From assembly GCA_047633175.1 (NCBI GenBank), contig JBLIEQ010000009.1, positions 1-64,000 on the forward strand: a DNA stretch of 64,000 nucleotides, read 5' to 3'. Each line of letters opens with the position of its first letter. Position 1 is the first letter of the stretch. Positions 1-8,501 of this stretch are shown here, piece by piece. This stretch comes from Motiliproteus sp047633175 (GTDB lineage: Bacteria; Pseudomonadota; Gammaproteobacteria; Pseudomonadales; Balneatricaceae). Below the pieces are notes generated by a model that ran no database searches, was not told the DNA's origin, and worked only from the letters and a program-made list of their open reading frames with translations. The translations under genes and the position numbers were made by a program.

Positions 1-160
1 ACCTGTATCTCTACTTCGAAAAACGGCCCCTGGAGTTGTTAATAAATCTCTTGGAAACCGACTTCGTTTGCGCCTTGGCGTTAACGAGGGGCGCATTCTA
101 CAGGCCTCAGCGCTGCCGTCAACGGCTTTGTCGAACTATTCCTTAAAAGGAGAGAGTTTT

Positions 161-243
161 TGTAGGTTAAGCTTTAGCCTGACGATGGCGGCGCTTGACT
201 GGCATTGTCGGATTACTTTCTACCCACAAAATGCCGACCTACA
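161..243 (+). repeat. REP-like intergenic repeat, family A copy 1
   Basis: It begins TGTAGGTTAAGCTTTAGCCTG and ends GCCGACCTACA, so the outer ends are imperfect inverted repeats (TGTAGG / CCTACA). An inner hairpin (GCTTTAGC type) and the phrase TTGTCGGA..ACTTTCTACCCACA are shared with copies near 13195, 43971, 54516 and 63763. A partial second unit lies at 333-358. Confidence 0.7.
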
Positions 244-283
244 GGGACCTGCCTGCAGGCGAGGGTTTGGATGTGACTCAGGT

Positions 284-310
284 CAAAAGATCGCCTGCAG
301 GCAGGCTCCC
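284..310 (-). repeat. PstI-centred repeat, family B
   Basis: Read on the minus strand this is GGGAGCCTGCCTGCAGGCGA followed by TCTTTTG. The same string occurs on the plus strand at 49090-49118 and 54400-54428. A partial opposite-facing copy (CCTGCCTGCAGGCGAG) lies just upstream, around 248-263. Confidence 0.7.
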
Positions 311-364
311 ACAAAAGCCAATTCCTACTGGCATTGTAGGACTACTTTCTAACTACAAAAAGAA

Positions 365-384
365 AAGGCGCCCTCGGGCGCCTT
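365..384 (-). terminator. tat operon terminator
   Basis: An 8-bp stem AAGGCGCC / GGCGCCTT with a CTCG loop is followed on the minus strand by TTTTCTTTTT. It lies 33 bases past the tatC stop, so it most likely ends the tatABC transcript. Confidence 0.85.
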
Positions 385-416
385 AACATCTTCTATTGCG
401 GGTATTACGTGCAGAA

Positions 417-1181
417 CTACTCGTCTTCAACCTCTCCCTTGTTGCGCGTATAGATTCGCGCCAGCACTATCCCTGCCTCAAATAGCAGCCACATCGGTAG
501 AGCTAACAGGGTTTGTGAGATGACGTCCGGTGGGGTCAGGAACATACCCACGACAAAACAGCACACAATCATATAGGCGCGCTTTTCTTTCAGACTCTCG
601 ACCGTGGTTGCACCACTCATCACCAGCAGCAGGGTCGCTATGGGTATTTCGAAGACGATCCCGAAAGCAAAGAACAGCTTCAGCACAAAATCCAGATAGC
701 TGCTGATATCGGTCATCATCGCCACGCCTTCGGGCCCCGTGCTGGTAAAGAATCCGAAAATTAACGGAAACACCACGAAGTAAGCAAAGGCGATACCGGC
801 GTAGAACAGCAGGATACTGGAGACCAGCAGAGGCACCGCGACCTTCTTCTCATGCTTATAGAGTCCGGGCGCGATAAAGCTCCAGATCTGATGCAGTATA
901 AAAGGGACTGCGGCGAAGATAGCCAGTACTAGGGTTAACTTGAAAGGAGCAAAAAATGGCGACGTTACATCGGTGGCAATCATGCTAGTGCCTGCAGGCA
1001 ACAACGCCGTCAGGGGGGCTGACAGATAGACATACAGATCATTGGCGAAGTAAAAAAGCGGCAAGAACACAATTAAGATAATGACTAGACTGCGAAGCAA
1101 TCTGTCACGAAGCTCGATAAGGTGAGCGATCAGCGGCTGGACTGCCGCCTCACTGCTGCGATCGGGTTGAGAGTCGGTCAT
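417..1181 (-). CDS. tatC: Sec-independent translocase subunit TatC
   Basis: Multi-spanning inner-membrane core of the twin-arginine translocase; with TatB it binds the RR signal peptides of folded cargo. The 254 residues match the family length. Several hydrophobic segments can be seen, starting near residues 30-48, and the conserved loop region FAPFKLTLVLAIFAAVPF is followed by a charged cytosolic loop (YKHEKK). The gene is last in tatA-tatB-tatC, with only 3 bases between the tatB stop and its ATG, so the three are almost certainly co-transcribed. A strong terminator follows. Confidence 0.97.
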   Translation of the reverse strand: MTDSQPDRSSEAAVQPLIAHLIELRDRLLRSLVIILIVFLPLFYFANDLYVYLSAPLTALLPAGTSMIATDVTSPFFAPFKLTLVLAIFAAVPFILHQIWSFIAPGLYKHEKKVAVPLLVSSILLFYAGIAFAYFVVFPLIFGFFTSTGPEGVAMMTDISSYLDFVLKLFFAFGIVFEIPIATLLLVMSGATTVESLKEKRAYMIVCCFVVGMFLTPPDVISQTLLALPMWLLFEAGIVLARIYTRNKGEVEDE

Positions 1182-1184
1182 AAG

Positions 1185-1547
1185 TTACTCAACCAAAGGC
1201 GCCTTAGAATCGGCCTTCGGCTTAACGGAATCGGTGGGTGTGGTTGCCACAGGAGCCGAAGGCTTGGAGACAGGAGAGAGCATCTCGTCGCGCAGGCTTT
1301 CGTGAAACGGTTTTGTCAGCTTTTCCACTCCCGCCTCCAGATCAACCTGCTGTTGCTTGGCCTTTTGACGCATCTCTTCTATTCGCAACTCTTCGGAGAT
1401 CTCTTTCTGGACGCTGCCGATGGTGCGCTTTAATTTACCCAGCCAGAGGCCACCCGTACGCAGCGCCATAGGCAGCCGCTCAGGCCCGAGTACGACCAGC
1501 GCGACGACACCGATAATCAGAATTTCGCTAAAGCCAATATCAAACAT
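1185..1547 (-). CDS. tatB: Sec-independent translocase subunit TatB
   Basis: A 120-residue single-span protein that partners TatC in the Tat receptor complex. The N-terminal membrane helix (residues 1-21) ends with the TatA/B hallmark GPERLP, followed by an amphipathic helix and a variable polar tail rich in Pro, Ser and Lys. The GPERLP form, the length and the position between tatA and tatC distinguish it from TatA. Confidence 0.96.
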   Translation of the reverse strand: MFDIGFSEILIIGVVALVVLGPERLPMALRTGGLWLGKLKRTIGSVQKEISEELRIEEMRQKAKQQQVDLEAGVEKLTKPFHESLRDEMLSPVSKPSAPVATTPTDSVKPKADSKAPLVE

Positions 1548-1570
1548 AGGAGGGGCCTACCGGAGCTGGT

Positions 1571-1819
1571 TTACTTCTCCGGGGTTTTCTCAGGAGTCGC
1601 GCTGAATTCAGTCTTGCTTGCCGTCGTATCAGCAAACTCGGCATCATCTTTGTTGATCTGCCGCTGAGGATCCTCCTCTTCACTCATCGCTTTTTTAAAG
1701 CCTTTCACCGCATTACCCAGGTCGCCGCCCATATTACGGAACTTCTTGGTACCGAAGACTAAAACCACGATGACCAGGACAATGACCAACTGCCAGATAC
1801 TAATTCCACCGAAACCCAT
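1571..1819 (-). CDS. tatA: Sec-independent translocase subunit TatA
   Basis: An 82-residue pore-forming Tat subunit. It has one N-terminal membrane helix (about residues 5-22), then FGTKKFRNMGGDLGNAVKGF, the TatA hinge and amphipathic helix, and an acidic tail. It is first in tatABC and lies about 100 bases downstream of hisE on the same strand. The AGGAGAGAG run before its ATG is a good ribosome binding site. Confidence 0.97.
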   Translation of the reverse strand: MGFGGISIWQLVIVLVIVVLVFGTKKFRNMGGDLGNAVKGFKKAMSEEEDPQRQINKDDAEFADTTASKTEFSATPEKTPEK

Positions 1820-1905
1820 TTTCTCTCTCCTTATACTTCTTATTTGAATACAGAATTGGTGGTAACCCGGATAGTCTCTGCAACCGACACCGTGACTACC
1901 TGCTA

Positions 1906-1925
1906 CCTAGGAGGCTGACCTACTG
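1906..1925. repeat. Short remnant of the MITE-like family
   Basis: CCTAGGAGGCTG is followed directly by ACCTACTG. Both blocks occur in the same order in the 165-bp element at 6960-7124, where 15 further bases separate them. It overlaps the hisE stop codon. This is probably an internally deleted remnant, though chance cannot be excluded for so short a match. Confidence 0.4.
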
Positions 1926-2252
1926 TTTGCGTGACGCCTTCTCTTCCAGTCCCGACAGACCAAAACGCCGATCGAGCTCAGCCAATACATCGTCCGGCCC
2001 CAGCCCCAGCTGGGATAACATAACCAGGCTATGAAACCACAGATCCGCCGTTTCACCAATCAACTCTTGGGTTTCGCCACTCGACTGTGCATCTTTAGCC
2101 GCGATAATGGTTTCGGTGGCCTCTTCACCCACCTTTTCCAAGATTTTATTCAACCCCTTGGCATACAGGCTGGAGACATAGGAGCTCTCAGGCGCGGCAT
2201 GCTTACGCTGCTCTAGTATAGCGGCTAGCGCAGTTAGAATATCGTTACTCAT
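1920..2252 (-). CDS. hisE: Phosphoribosyl-ATP pyrophosphatase
   Basis: Second step of histidine synthesis: hydrolyses PR-ATP to PR-AMP. A 110-residue all-alpha MazG-like protein with the acidic metal-binding helices EKVGEEATE and ETADLWFH. The start is set at the ATG at 2252, seven bases after a GGAG; a GTG one codon earlier is less likely. Its first bases overlap the end of hisI by 8 bases, which implies coupling. Unlike enteric HisIE, the two activities are on separate polypeptides, as in Pseudomonas. Confidence 0.95.
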   Translation of the reverse strand: MSNDILTALAAILEQRKHAAPESSYVSSLYAKGLNKILEKVGEEATETIIAAKDAQSSGETQELIGETADLWFHSLVMLSQLGLGPDDVLAELDRRFGLSGLEEKASRKQ

Positions 2253-2688
2253 CACTGGGCTCCATTAGATGTTCGGTGTAGATGGATTCAGGGGACTTAA
2301 TAACGGGTTCCACCCCCTGCCATTGCCCCTCCTTGAGTGCCTTATAGAAGCAATGCTGGCGCCCAGTATGGCATGCAATTCCGCCCAGCTGCTTGACCTG
2401 AAGCAAGATGGCATCACTATCACAGTCGAGGCGAATATCCTGCAGCTCCTGCACATGCCCTGATTCTTCACCCTTGCGCCAGAGTCGATTGCGAGAGCGA
2501 GACCAATAAATTGCCCGCTGCTCCCGCACCGTCAGCTCCAGCGCCTGGCGGTTCATCCATGCCAGCATCAGGATTTTGCCACTCTGATAATCCTGCGCGA
2601 TGGCAGCCACCAGCCCATCAGAGGTCCACTGGATATCATCCAGCCATTGCGTTGAGCGTCTATTGTTGGATACTACCTGGTCAGACAT
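2245..2688 (-). CDS. hisI: Phosphoribosyl-AMP cyclohydrolase
   Basis: Third step of histidine synthesis: opens the adenine ring of PR-AMP. The 147 residues contain the metal site DCDSDA and the zinc-binding segment CHTGRQHCFY typical of HisI. It sits between ubiB and hisE, as in Pseudomonas, and is a stand-alone cyclohydrolase. Confidence 0.96.
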   Translation of the reverse strand: MSDQVVSNNRRSTQWLDDIQWTSDGLVAAIAQDYQSGKILMLAWMNRQALELTVREQRAIYWSRSRNRLWRKGEESGHVQELQDIRLDCDSDAILLQVKQLGGIACHTGRQHCFYKALKEGQWQGVEPVIKSPESIYTEHLMEPSDE

Positions 2689-2691
2689 CTG

Positions 2692-4338
2692 CTACCCCCT
2701 GCGTCCACTACATAACAACAGCATTCCAACGCCGGCCAACAACCAGCTTTGCGTCGGAAACTGCGCGACCATCTCTGGCGGTACCAGCCCTGCACCCCAA
2801 ACAGCGACGACTAAGGCTGCGATGCCACCGGCGCGCCCCCAGTGGATCGTCCAACGCTGGCTAGCCTGATCCCGTGCCGCCTGACGCTCTTTAACATCGT
2901 GCTGTTGCAGCTTATCAAGCTGCTTGAGTTGCGTGAGCGCATCCGCCAACAGCTGTGGCATCTGCGGCAGCTGCTCGATCAGCTCCGGCGCTCGCGCCTT
3001 GAGGGCACGGTAAAAACCCTTTGCCCCCATGCGCTGTTTCATCCAGTCTTCCAGAAACGGCTTGGCCGTCTTCCACAGGTCCAGGTCGGGATACAGCTGC
3101 CGCCCCAAACCTTCGACATTGAGCAATGTCTTCTGCAACAGCACGAGCTGCGGCTGAACCTCCATATTAAAACGGCGAGCGGTCTGAAACAGCCCCAGCA
3201 GCACCTGGCCAAACGAAATATCTTTCAGTGGCTTCTCAAAGATCGGCTCACAGACGCTGCGTATAGCCGTCTCGAAATCATTAACGTTGGTATGCGCCGG
3301 AACCCAGCCGGAGTCGATATGCAGCTGAGCAACCTGTTTGTAATCGCGTTCAAAAAAAGCCAGGAAGTTACGCGCTAAATAGTTCTGATCGCTCGGCGAC
3401 AACGACCCGACGATACCGAAGTCCAGGGCGATATATTGTGGATCATGAGGCGTATGACGGGAGACAAAAATATTGCCGGGATGCATATCCGCATGGAAAA
3501 AACTGTCCCTAAAGACCTGGGTGAAAAATATCTCCACGCCTCTCTCAGCCAGCAGTTTGAAGTCGGTTCCCTGATCGCGCAACCCCGCCATATCCGAGAC
3601 CTGGAGACCGTAGATACGCTCCATAACCATCACATCACGATGGGTATAATCCCAGAACACCTCAGGCACATAGAGGATCGAAGATCCCGCAAAGTTACGC
3701 TTGAGCTGTGAGGCACTGCCGGCCTCTTTACGCAAGTCGAGTTCATCGAAGATCGTTTTTTCGTATTCGGCCACCACCTCGACCGGCCGCAGACGGCGTC
3801 CATCGGCCCAGACGGCCTGGGCCAGATGTGACAGCGTGTAAAGCAACCCCATGTCCTGCTTGATAACCTTGCTGATGCCTGGCCGAATGACCTTCACCAC
3901 CACCTCTTCGCCGCTGTGCAGCTTGGCCGCATGCACCTGAGCCACCGATGCCGAGGCGAGTGGCGTGCTATCGAACTCACAAAAAAGGGTGGTCACCGAC
4001 TCGCCCAACCCCTTTTCGACAATCCGCGTGGCATGGTCGCCACAGAACGGCGGCACCTGATCCTGCAGCTTACTCAACTCGGTGGCGATATCCGCAGGCA
4101 GCAGATCCTGACGGGTGGAGAGCATCTGTCCGAATTTGACAAATACGGGCCCCAACGCTTCCAGCGCCAGCCGAATCCGCTCCCCGCGCGGCAGATCACA
4201 GCGGTGCAGATAGCGCCAGGGCATCAGCAACAGGCAGATCTTCAATGACCAGGGCAACGGCAAACCGTCCACCAGGTTATCGAGCCGGTAACGGGCGAAG
4301 ATCCGAATGATTTTTAGCAGGCGAAGAAGTCTAGACAC
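2692..4338 (-). CDS. ubiB: Ubiquinone biosynthesis kinase-like protein UbiB
   Basis: An atypical protein-kinase-like (ABC1/ADCK) membrane protein needed for ubiquinone synthesis. The 548 residues show the KxGQ motif (FVKFGQMLSTRQDLLP), the ExD element (DELDLRKEAGSASQ), the catalytic HADMHPGN loop and the metal-binding ALDFG. Two hydrophobic segments at the C terminus anchor it. It lies 36 bases downstream of ubiE and 3 bases before hisI. In Pseudomonas and enterics ubiJ lies between ubiE and ubiB; here it is missing from that place and found near 55 kb. Confidence 0.96.
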   Translation of the reverse strand: MSRLLRLLKIIRIFARYRLDNLVDGLPLPWSLKICLLLMPWRYLHRCDLPRGERIRLALEALGPVFVKFGQMLSTRQDLLPADIATELSKLQDQVPPFCGDHATRIVEKGLGESVTTLFCEFDSTPLASASVAQVHAAKLHSGEEVVVKVIRPGISKVIKQDMGLLYTLSHLAQAVWADGRRLRPVEVVAEYEKTIFDELDLRKEAGSASQLKRNFAGSSILYVPEVFWDYTHRDVMVMERIYGLQVSDMAGLRDQGTDFKLLAERGVEIFFTQVFRDSFFHADMHPGNIFVSRHTPHDPQYIALDFGIVGSLSPSDQNYLARNFLAFFERDYKQVAQLHIDSGWVPAHTNVNDFETAIRSVCEPIFEKPLKDISFGQVLLGLFQTARRFNMEVQPQLVLLQKTLLNVEGLGRQLYPDLDLWKTAKPFLEDWMKQRMGAKGFYRALKARAPELIEQLPQMPQLLADALTQLKQLDKLQQHDVKERQAARDQASQRWTIHWGRAGGIAALVVAVWGAGLVPPEMVAQFPTQSWLLAGVGMLLLCSGRRG

Positions 4339-4374
4339 AATAAATGGGCTCAGCCGGCAGAGTAAATGACAGCC

Positions 4375-5139
4375 TCAGGGCTTAATCCCCTTATGCAGGG
4401 CGACAACACCGCCGGTCATGTTGTAGTACTTGCAACGCACCAACCCGGCCTGCTCCATCATCGCCTGCAGGGTCTCCTGATCCGGATGCATCCGGATCGA
4501 TTCGGCCAGGTATTTATAGCTTTCAGAATCATTAACGACGAATTTTCCAATCAGCGGCAATAGATGAAATGAATAGCTGTCGTAGATCTTGGTCAGCAAC
4601 GGATTCTTGGTCTTAGAGAATTCGAGCACCAGCAACCGCCCTCCCGGTTTAAGCACCCGCGCCATCGACTCCAGCGCCTTCTGTTTATCGGTCACATTGC
4701 GCAGACCGAAAGCGATGGTGATGCAATCGAAGTGATTGTCAGGAAACGGCAGCATCTCGGCGTTAGCCTGAACAAAGCGCACATTGCCGCTAATGCCGTG
4801 GTCCTGCAGCTTGTCTCTGCCCACTTTGAGCATCGAATCGTTGATATCGGCGAGCACTACCTGCCCGGTCGGGCCTACCAGCTTAGCGAAGCGCTGAGTC
4901 AGATCCCCCGTACCACCGGCGATATCCAGAACGCGCTGCCCCTTACGCACACCGCTGTATTCAATGGCGGCTGCCTTCCAGAGCCGATGCACACCCATCG
5001 ACATCAGATCGTTCATCAGGTCGTACTTAGCGGCAACGGAATGAAACACGTTCGCCACCCGCTTCTCTTTATCAGCGACATCGACCTGCTCGTAACCAAA
5101 ATCAGTGGTGTCGTTACTGCTGTCTTGTGGCTTGTTCAT
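4375..5139 (-). CDS. ubiE: Ubiquinone/menaquinone C-methyltransferase UbiE
   Basis: SAM-dependent C-methylation of the quinone ring. The 254 residues carry the SAM-binding motif VLDIAGGTGDL (about residue 72) and the family signature around RLWKAAAIEYSGVRKGQ. It heads the minus-strand cluster ubiE-ubiB-hisI-hisE-tatABC. Confidence 0.97.
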   Translation of the reverse strand: MNKPQDSSNDTTDFGYEQVDVADKEKRVANVFHSVAAKYDLMNDLMSMGVHRLWKAAAIEYSGVRKGQRVLDIAGGTGDLTQRFAKLVGPTGQVVLADINDSMLKVGRDKLQDHGISGNVRFVQANAEMLPFPDNHFDCITIAFGLRNVTDKQKALESMARVLKPGGRLLVLEFSKTKNPLLTKIYDSYSFHLLPLIGKFVVNDSESYKYLAESIRMHPDQETLQAMMEQAGLVRCKYYNMTGGVVALHKGIKP

Positions 5140-5290
5140 GGACGACTCTGAATGTAATGAATACAGGCACAGAATTTAATCGAAGCGCAGCTGTAGCTGC
5201 TTCATCAACAACCTATACCCAAAAGTTGAGTATTATAACCCTTATCACGGGGACCAGGCTAGGTGCGACTACTGCCTTGCCCTGAGGCTT

Positions 5291-6880
5291 TCAGCCTATC
5301 ACACTGCAATTACGGCCCTGCTGCTTGGCTTGATAAAGGGCGTCATCGGCACGCTGGAAGGCGACATCGGGGCTGGCATCCCCCTCCATGACGCGGGTAA
5401 GACCGAAGGAGAGGGTGATCTGCACCGGCTGCCCTTCGAAGTTAAACGGGCTCTGCGCAACCGCTTTACGCACCTGTTCAATCGCCATCTTAGCCTTCTC
5501 GACCGCCGTCTCCGGCATCAGCACCACGAACTCTTCACCGCCATAACGCGCCACAAAGTCGGTATCTCGAAGCCAGTCGGAGATCAGATTGGCGACCAGG
5601 CGTAATACCTTATCTCCGGCCAGATGTCCGTAGCTGTCATTAATCCGTTTGAAGTGATCAATATCGCAGACCACCATCGTGAGTGGATGCTGGTAACGAC
5701 GCTGATGCGCAAACTCCTGCTCGACTCGGTCGTTATACGCCGCCCTATTGGGTAGCGTCGTCAACGGATCGGAGATGGACCTCATCCGCTGCTCCTCCAG
5801 ATGAGCCTGCATCCGGAGTGATTGCTCTTCCATCGCTTCCAGTTTTTGCTGCAGCTGCTCCAGGCGCGTTCCGACCTGCTGCTCACGATCCTCCTGTTCG
5901 CTGCGATAGTTATCCATCGCCTTTACGATACCCGCCAACTGCAAGCGGACCGAGCTTTTAAGCTGATCAAGACTGCCCGCCTGCGACAACGACCGCTCAA
6001 CTTGAGACAGATCGTTACGCACCACCAGATCCAATGTCTGGCTACTCTCGCGGTGGGCATGCTGATGGTCACGACTTTCGATTAAAAAGCCATGAATATC
6101 GACCACCTGCAGATTAAGGCTGGTCAGATAATTTTCGAAATCTTCCTGCCGCACCACCAGGCAGTTAAGCACCAGGGTCGCTATCGCATCTATAACAACC
6201 GGCAACTGCTGCCAATCAAAGCCCTGCTCCAGCTGCTTGATCAGTTTCCGGGCCGCTGCGCGCTCATGCTGAGGAATCGACAGCTGCCCCAGCAGCTCAA
6301 GCAAGATAGCACTGACATGATGGCCTAACAGGCTTAGCTGCTCGGCAGCATCGTCTTCGACTGCAGCGACGTCCTCACTTGAGGACGCAGCGCCTGCCGC
6401 CTCCTGCCCAGCGATGTCTGGCATCGCTTGTGCCAGAACGGCGGAGAGCATACTCGCGGTACTGCTGAGCAGTTGCGGATAATCGCCGTAGTTATCAACC
6501 CTCTCCGCCAGGGTGCGGAGCAGTATATCCAGTTCGATTTTCAGCGTCGGGCTGTCAGCCCGCTCCCTGAGCCCGGTCAACATAGCGCGTAATGCCATCA
6601 GGTTTTTTTCAACGGCCTGATCACGACGCTGAAAGTAGTTCATTAACGCCTTTTCCGCCGCGCCCGAGTTGGTTTGCAGCACACCCTTGACGTTATTTTT
6701 AAGCAGTTCCTGGAACGGTGCCAAAGAGGTATCAAGCTCCCGGTCTAAGTCCTTGGACGCAAGACAAAGCCTGACCGTGACACGCGTCAGTGCATCCAGG
6801 TCACTCTGATCGACATCCTGTTGCAACTGCAGCCGCTTAATATTTTTCTGGAGTGCTGATATCTCGTTATCTATAGCCAC
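5291..6880 (-). CDS. Diguanylate cyclase (GGDEF)
   Basis: Makes the second messenger c-di-GMP from two GTP. The C-terminal GGDEF domain has an active GGEEF site preceded by RDTD five residues upstream, the RxxD inhibitory I-site, so product feedback is expected. The roughly 340 residues before it are helical, with a long coiled coil just ahead of the domain and no membrane segment, so it is probably cytosolic. The start is taken as the GTG at 6880, eight bases after AGGA; an upstream TTG at 6898 is possible. It stands alone, with no visible phosphodiesterase or partner. Confidence 0.92.
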   Translation of the reverse strand: MAIDNEISALQKNIKRLQLQQDVDQSDLDALTRVTVRLCLASKDLDRELDTSLAPFQELLKNNVKGVLQTNSGAAEKALMNYFQRRDQAVEKNLMALRAMLTGLRERADSPTLKIELDILLRTLAERVDNYGDYPQLLSSTASMLSAVLAQAMPDIAGQEAAGAASSSEDVAAVEDDAAEQLSLLGHHVSAILLELLGQLSIPQHERAAARKLIKQLEQGFDWQQLPVVIDAIATLVLNCLVVRQEDFENYLTSLNLQVVDIHGFLIESRDHQHAHRESSQTLDLVVRNDLSQVERSLSQAGSLDQLKSSVRLQLAGIVKAMDNYRSEQEDREQQVGTRLEQLQQKLEAMEEQSLRMQAHLEEQRMRSISDPLTTLPNRAAYNDRVEQEFAHQRRYQHPLTMVVCDIDHFKRINDSYGHLAGDKVLRLVANLISDWLRDTDFVARYGGEEFVVLMPETAVEKAKMAIEQVRKAVAQSPFNFEGQPVQITLSFGLTRVMEGDASPDVAFQRADDALYQAKQQGRNCSVIG

Positions 6881-6949
6881 TGCTCGGATCCTGCACAATC
6901 ACGGAAAGGCCCATATTAGCGCAGGATATGAGCGGCGGCCAGCACCCTC

Positions 6950-7134
6950 GACAGGCACCTAGGAGGCTGATCGAGAACAGACGGACCTACTGCGAAAGCC
7001 CCATTCCGGCCATATTTCCCGCTCATTTTTGTCAAATAGAACCACTATTCTTCGTAAATGACCGGGAAATCTGACTCGAAATGAGAATTTCTCGCTACGA
7101 TCGTTATTCTCGGCCAGCCTCCTGGACAGGCACC
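6950..7134. mobile_element. 165-bp MITE-like element with 10-bp target duplication
   Basis: The element at 6960-7124 starts TAGGAGGCTGATCGAGAA and its far end, read on the other strand, is CAGGAGGCTGGCCGAGAA (15 of 18 identical). It is bracketed by the direct repeat GACAGGCACC at 6950-6959 and 7125-7134. It contains no gene; the 75-codon minus frame across it is not convincing. It lies between dsbA and the diguanylate cyclase. Confidence 0.7.
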
Positions 7135-7145
7135 AGAATAAGCAC

Positions 7146-7784
7146 TTACTTGAGCGCGGCCTGCTCCTGCGCAACAAGATAATCAACGACGTCCAGCATC
7201 GCTTTCTGACTGCCCGCAGAGCCTGCGGTCACGACATATTTACCGTTAACGACCATGGAAGGCACGCCGGTGATCTTATACTCAGACGCCTTCTTCTTGC
7301 CCAGACTGAGCTGGGAATTAAGCGCGAAAGAGCCGTATGCCCGGTTAAAATCGGCCTCACTAACGCCGAAGTCCGCGAAAAAGTCGCCTAACTGTTCCTT
7401 ATTATTGATCCAGCTACGCTGCTGATGGATCAAACTGAACAACGCCGAATGGGTCTCCTGCTCGACGCCCAAGGCGACGGAGACATAGTAGGCCTTGGCA
7501 AATTCGGCCTGTTTTGGACTGAATATCACCGGCAGATGTTTCAGATCGACAGACTCAGACAGCGTCTCTTTCCAGGGATTCATATAGCGCTCAAAGTCAT
7601 TACAATGCGGGCACCAGTAACCGAACACCTCGACCACCTCGACCCTGCTCGGATCCTGGGTCCTGACCATCTGCGATAATTTGCTGTAGTGCTGGCCCTC
7701 TACAAACTCTTGCGCCTGCAACGGCATCGCCAAAAACGGCAACAGCAACAGCGCAAAGCCCTGTGACAATAGATTTTTAAACAT
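7146..7784 (-). CDS. dsbA: Periplasmic thiol:disulfide oxidoreductase DsbA
   Basis: Introduces disulfide bonds into exported proteins. The 212-residue precursor has a signal peptide (MFKNLLSQGFALLLLPFLAM, cut near LQA), then a thioredoxin-fold domain with the active site CPHC (GYWCPHCNDF) and a cis-Pro loop (TGVPSMVV). The ATG at 7784 is preferred over an upstream in-frame codon because it gives a standard signal sequence and has AGGA just upstream. Confidence 0.95.
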   Translation of the reverse strand: MFKNLLSQGFALLLLPFLAMPLQAQEFVEGQHYSKLSQMVRTQDPSRVEVVEVFGYWCPHCNDFERYMNPWKETLSESVDLKHLPVIFSPKQAEFAKAYYVSVALGVEQETHSALFSLIHQQRSWINNKEQLGDFFADFGVSEADFNRAYGSFALNSQLSLGKKKASEYKITGVPSMVVNGKYVVTAGSAGSQKAMLDVVDYLVAQEQAALK

Positions 7785-7873
7785 AGGGTCCTTCTCCATT
7801 TATAAGTTTAATACACGGCAAGCGTCTGGTTTGGAGTGCAAACCAGACAAAAGGTTGCAGGGTGACTGCGGTC

Positions 7874-8197
7874 TTATAACTGATCAAAGTTGAGCTGCTC
7901 GTCGGCAAGCGATACCAGGGTATCGCTGAGAAAGCGCGCGAGGGGTTGCTGGTCGCTATCACGCAACCAGTGCTTGGCTACATAATCGAAATGAAAACCG
8001 CCCAGGGGCGTCGCAATCCACAACTGCCGTACCGGCGCCTGGCGGGTAAAAATGACCTTGCTACCGCTGTCACAGGTCAGGGTTAAGACCCCGCCACTGT
8101 TTTCGGAATCCAGATCCGATTCTGCGGCATCCAGCACCTCCTCGATTGCCAGCAGGCTGTCATCAACCACAAAATTAAACTCACTCTCGGTCATCAT
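7874..8197 (-). CDS. cyaY: Frataxin-like iron donor CyaY
   Basis: Small acidic iron-binding regulator of Fe-S cluster assembly, 107 residues. It has the acidic first helix (AIEEVLDAAESDLDSE) and the frataxin sheet (GGVLTLTC, RQLWIATPLGGFHFDY). The start at 8197 follows GGAG by eight bases. It is divergent from lptM-lysA, as in Pseudomonas and enterics. Confidence 0.95.
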   Translation of the reverse strand: MMTESEFNFVVDDSLLAIEEVLDAAESDLDSENSGGVLTLTCDSGSKVIFTRQAPVRQLWIATPLGGFHFDYVAKHWLRDSDQQPLARFLSDTLVSLADEQLNFDQL

Positions 8198-8332
8198 TCG
8201 TCGGACTCCATTACACAGTTGCATACAAATCAGGGGATGCCCGCAGTATACGGGACATTAGATGCTGCACAAATGGGCAAGCCGCATGCCAGAGGTTATA
8301 ATCGCCGCACTATTGATTAATGACGGGATGTT

Positions 8333-8479
8333 ATGATGCTGCGCTGGATAGCTGTTGTACTGATATGCATAGGATTGACGGCCTGCGGCCAGAAGGGCGA
8401 TCTTTATCTGCCGCCCCTGCCTGAACAACCGCAAACAGAGCAACCGGCGCCAGATCAAACGCAGCCGGCGCAACCCTGA
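8333..8479 (+). CDS. lptM: Small lipoprotein LptM (YifL)
   Basis: A 48-residue lipoprotein precursor. A short signal segment ends in the lipobox LTAC, followed by GQKGDLYLPP, the family hallmark, and a Pro/Gln-rich tail. In E. coli this family helps mature the LPS transport complex LptDE. It lies 22 bases before lysA, its usual neighbour. Confidence 0.92.
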   Translation: MMLRWIAVVLICIGLTACGQKGDLYLPPLPEQPQTEQPAPDQTQPAQP

Positions 8480-8501
8480 ACCGCCCCTAAGAGTACAAAT
8501 A

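Larger units (their letters stand above)
1..416. other. Gene-free left edge with clustered repeats
   Basis: No convincing gene is present; the short open frames here run through repeats. The first 150 bases look like unique intergenic DNA. From about 161 the stretch is built from two dispersed repeat families described separately: a REP-like unit at 161-243 with a partial second unit at 333-358, and a PstI-centred unit at 284-310. It ends with the terminator of the tat operon. Confidence 0.7.

Noticed and set aside
6959..7186. 75-codon minus-strand frame over the MITE
   Set aside because: Spans the element and part of dsbA; no conserved features or ribosome binding site.
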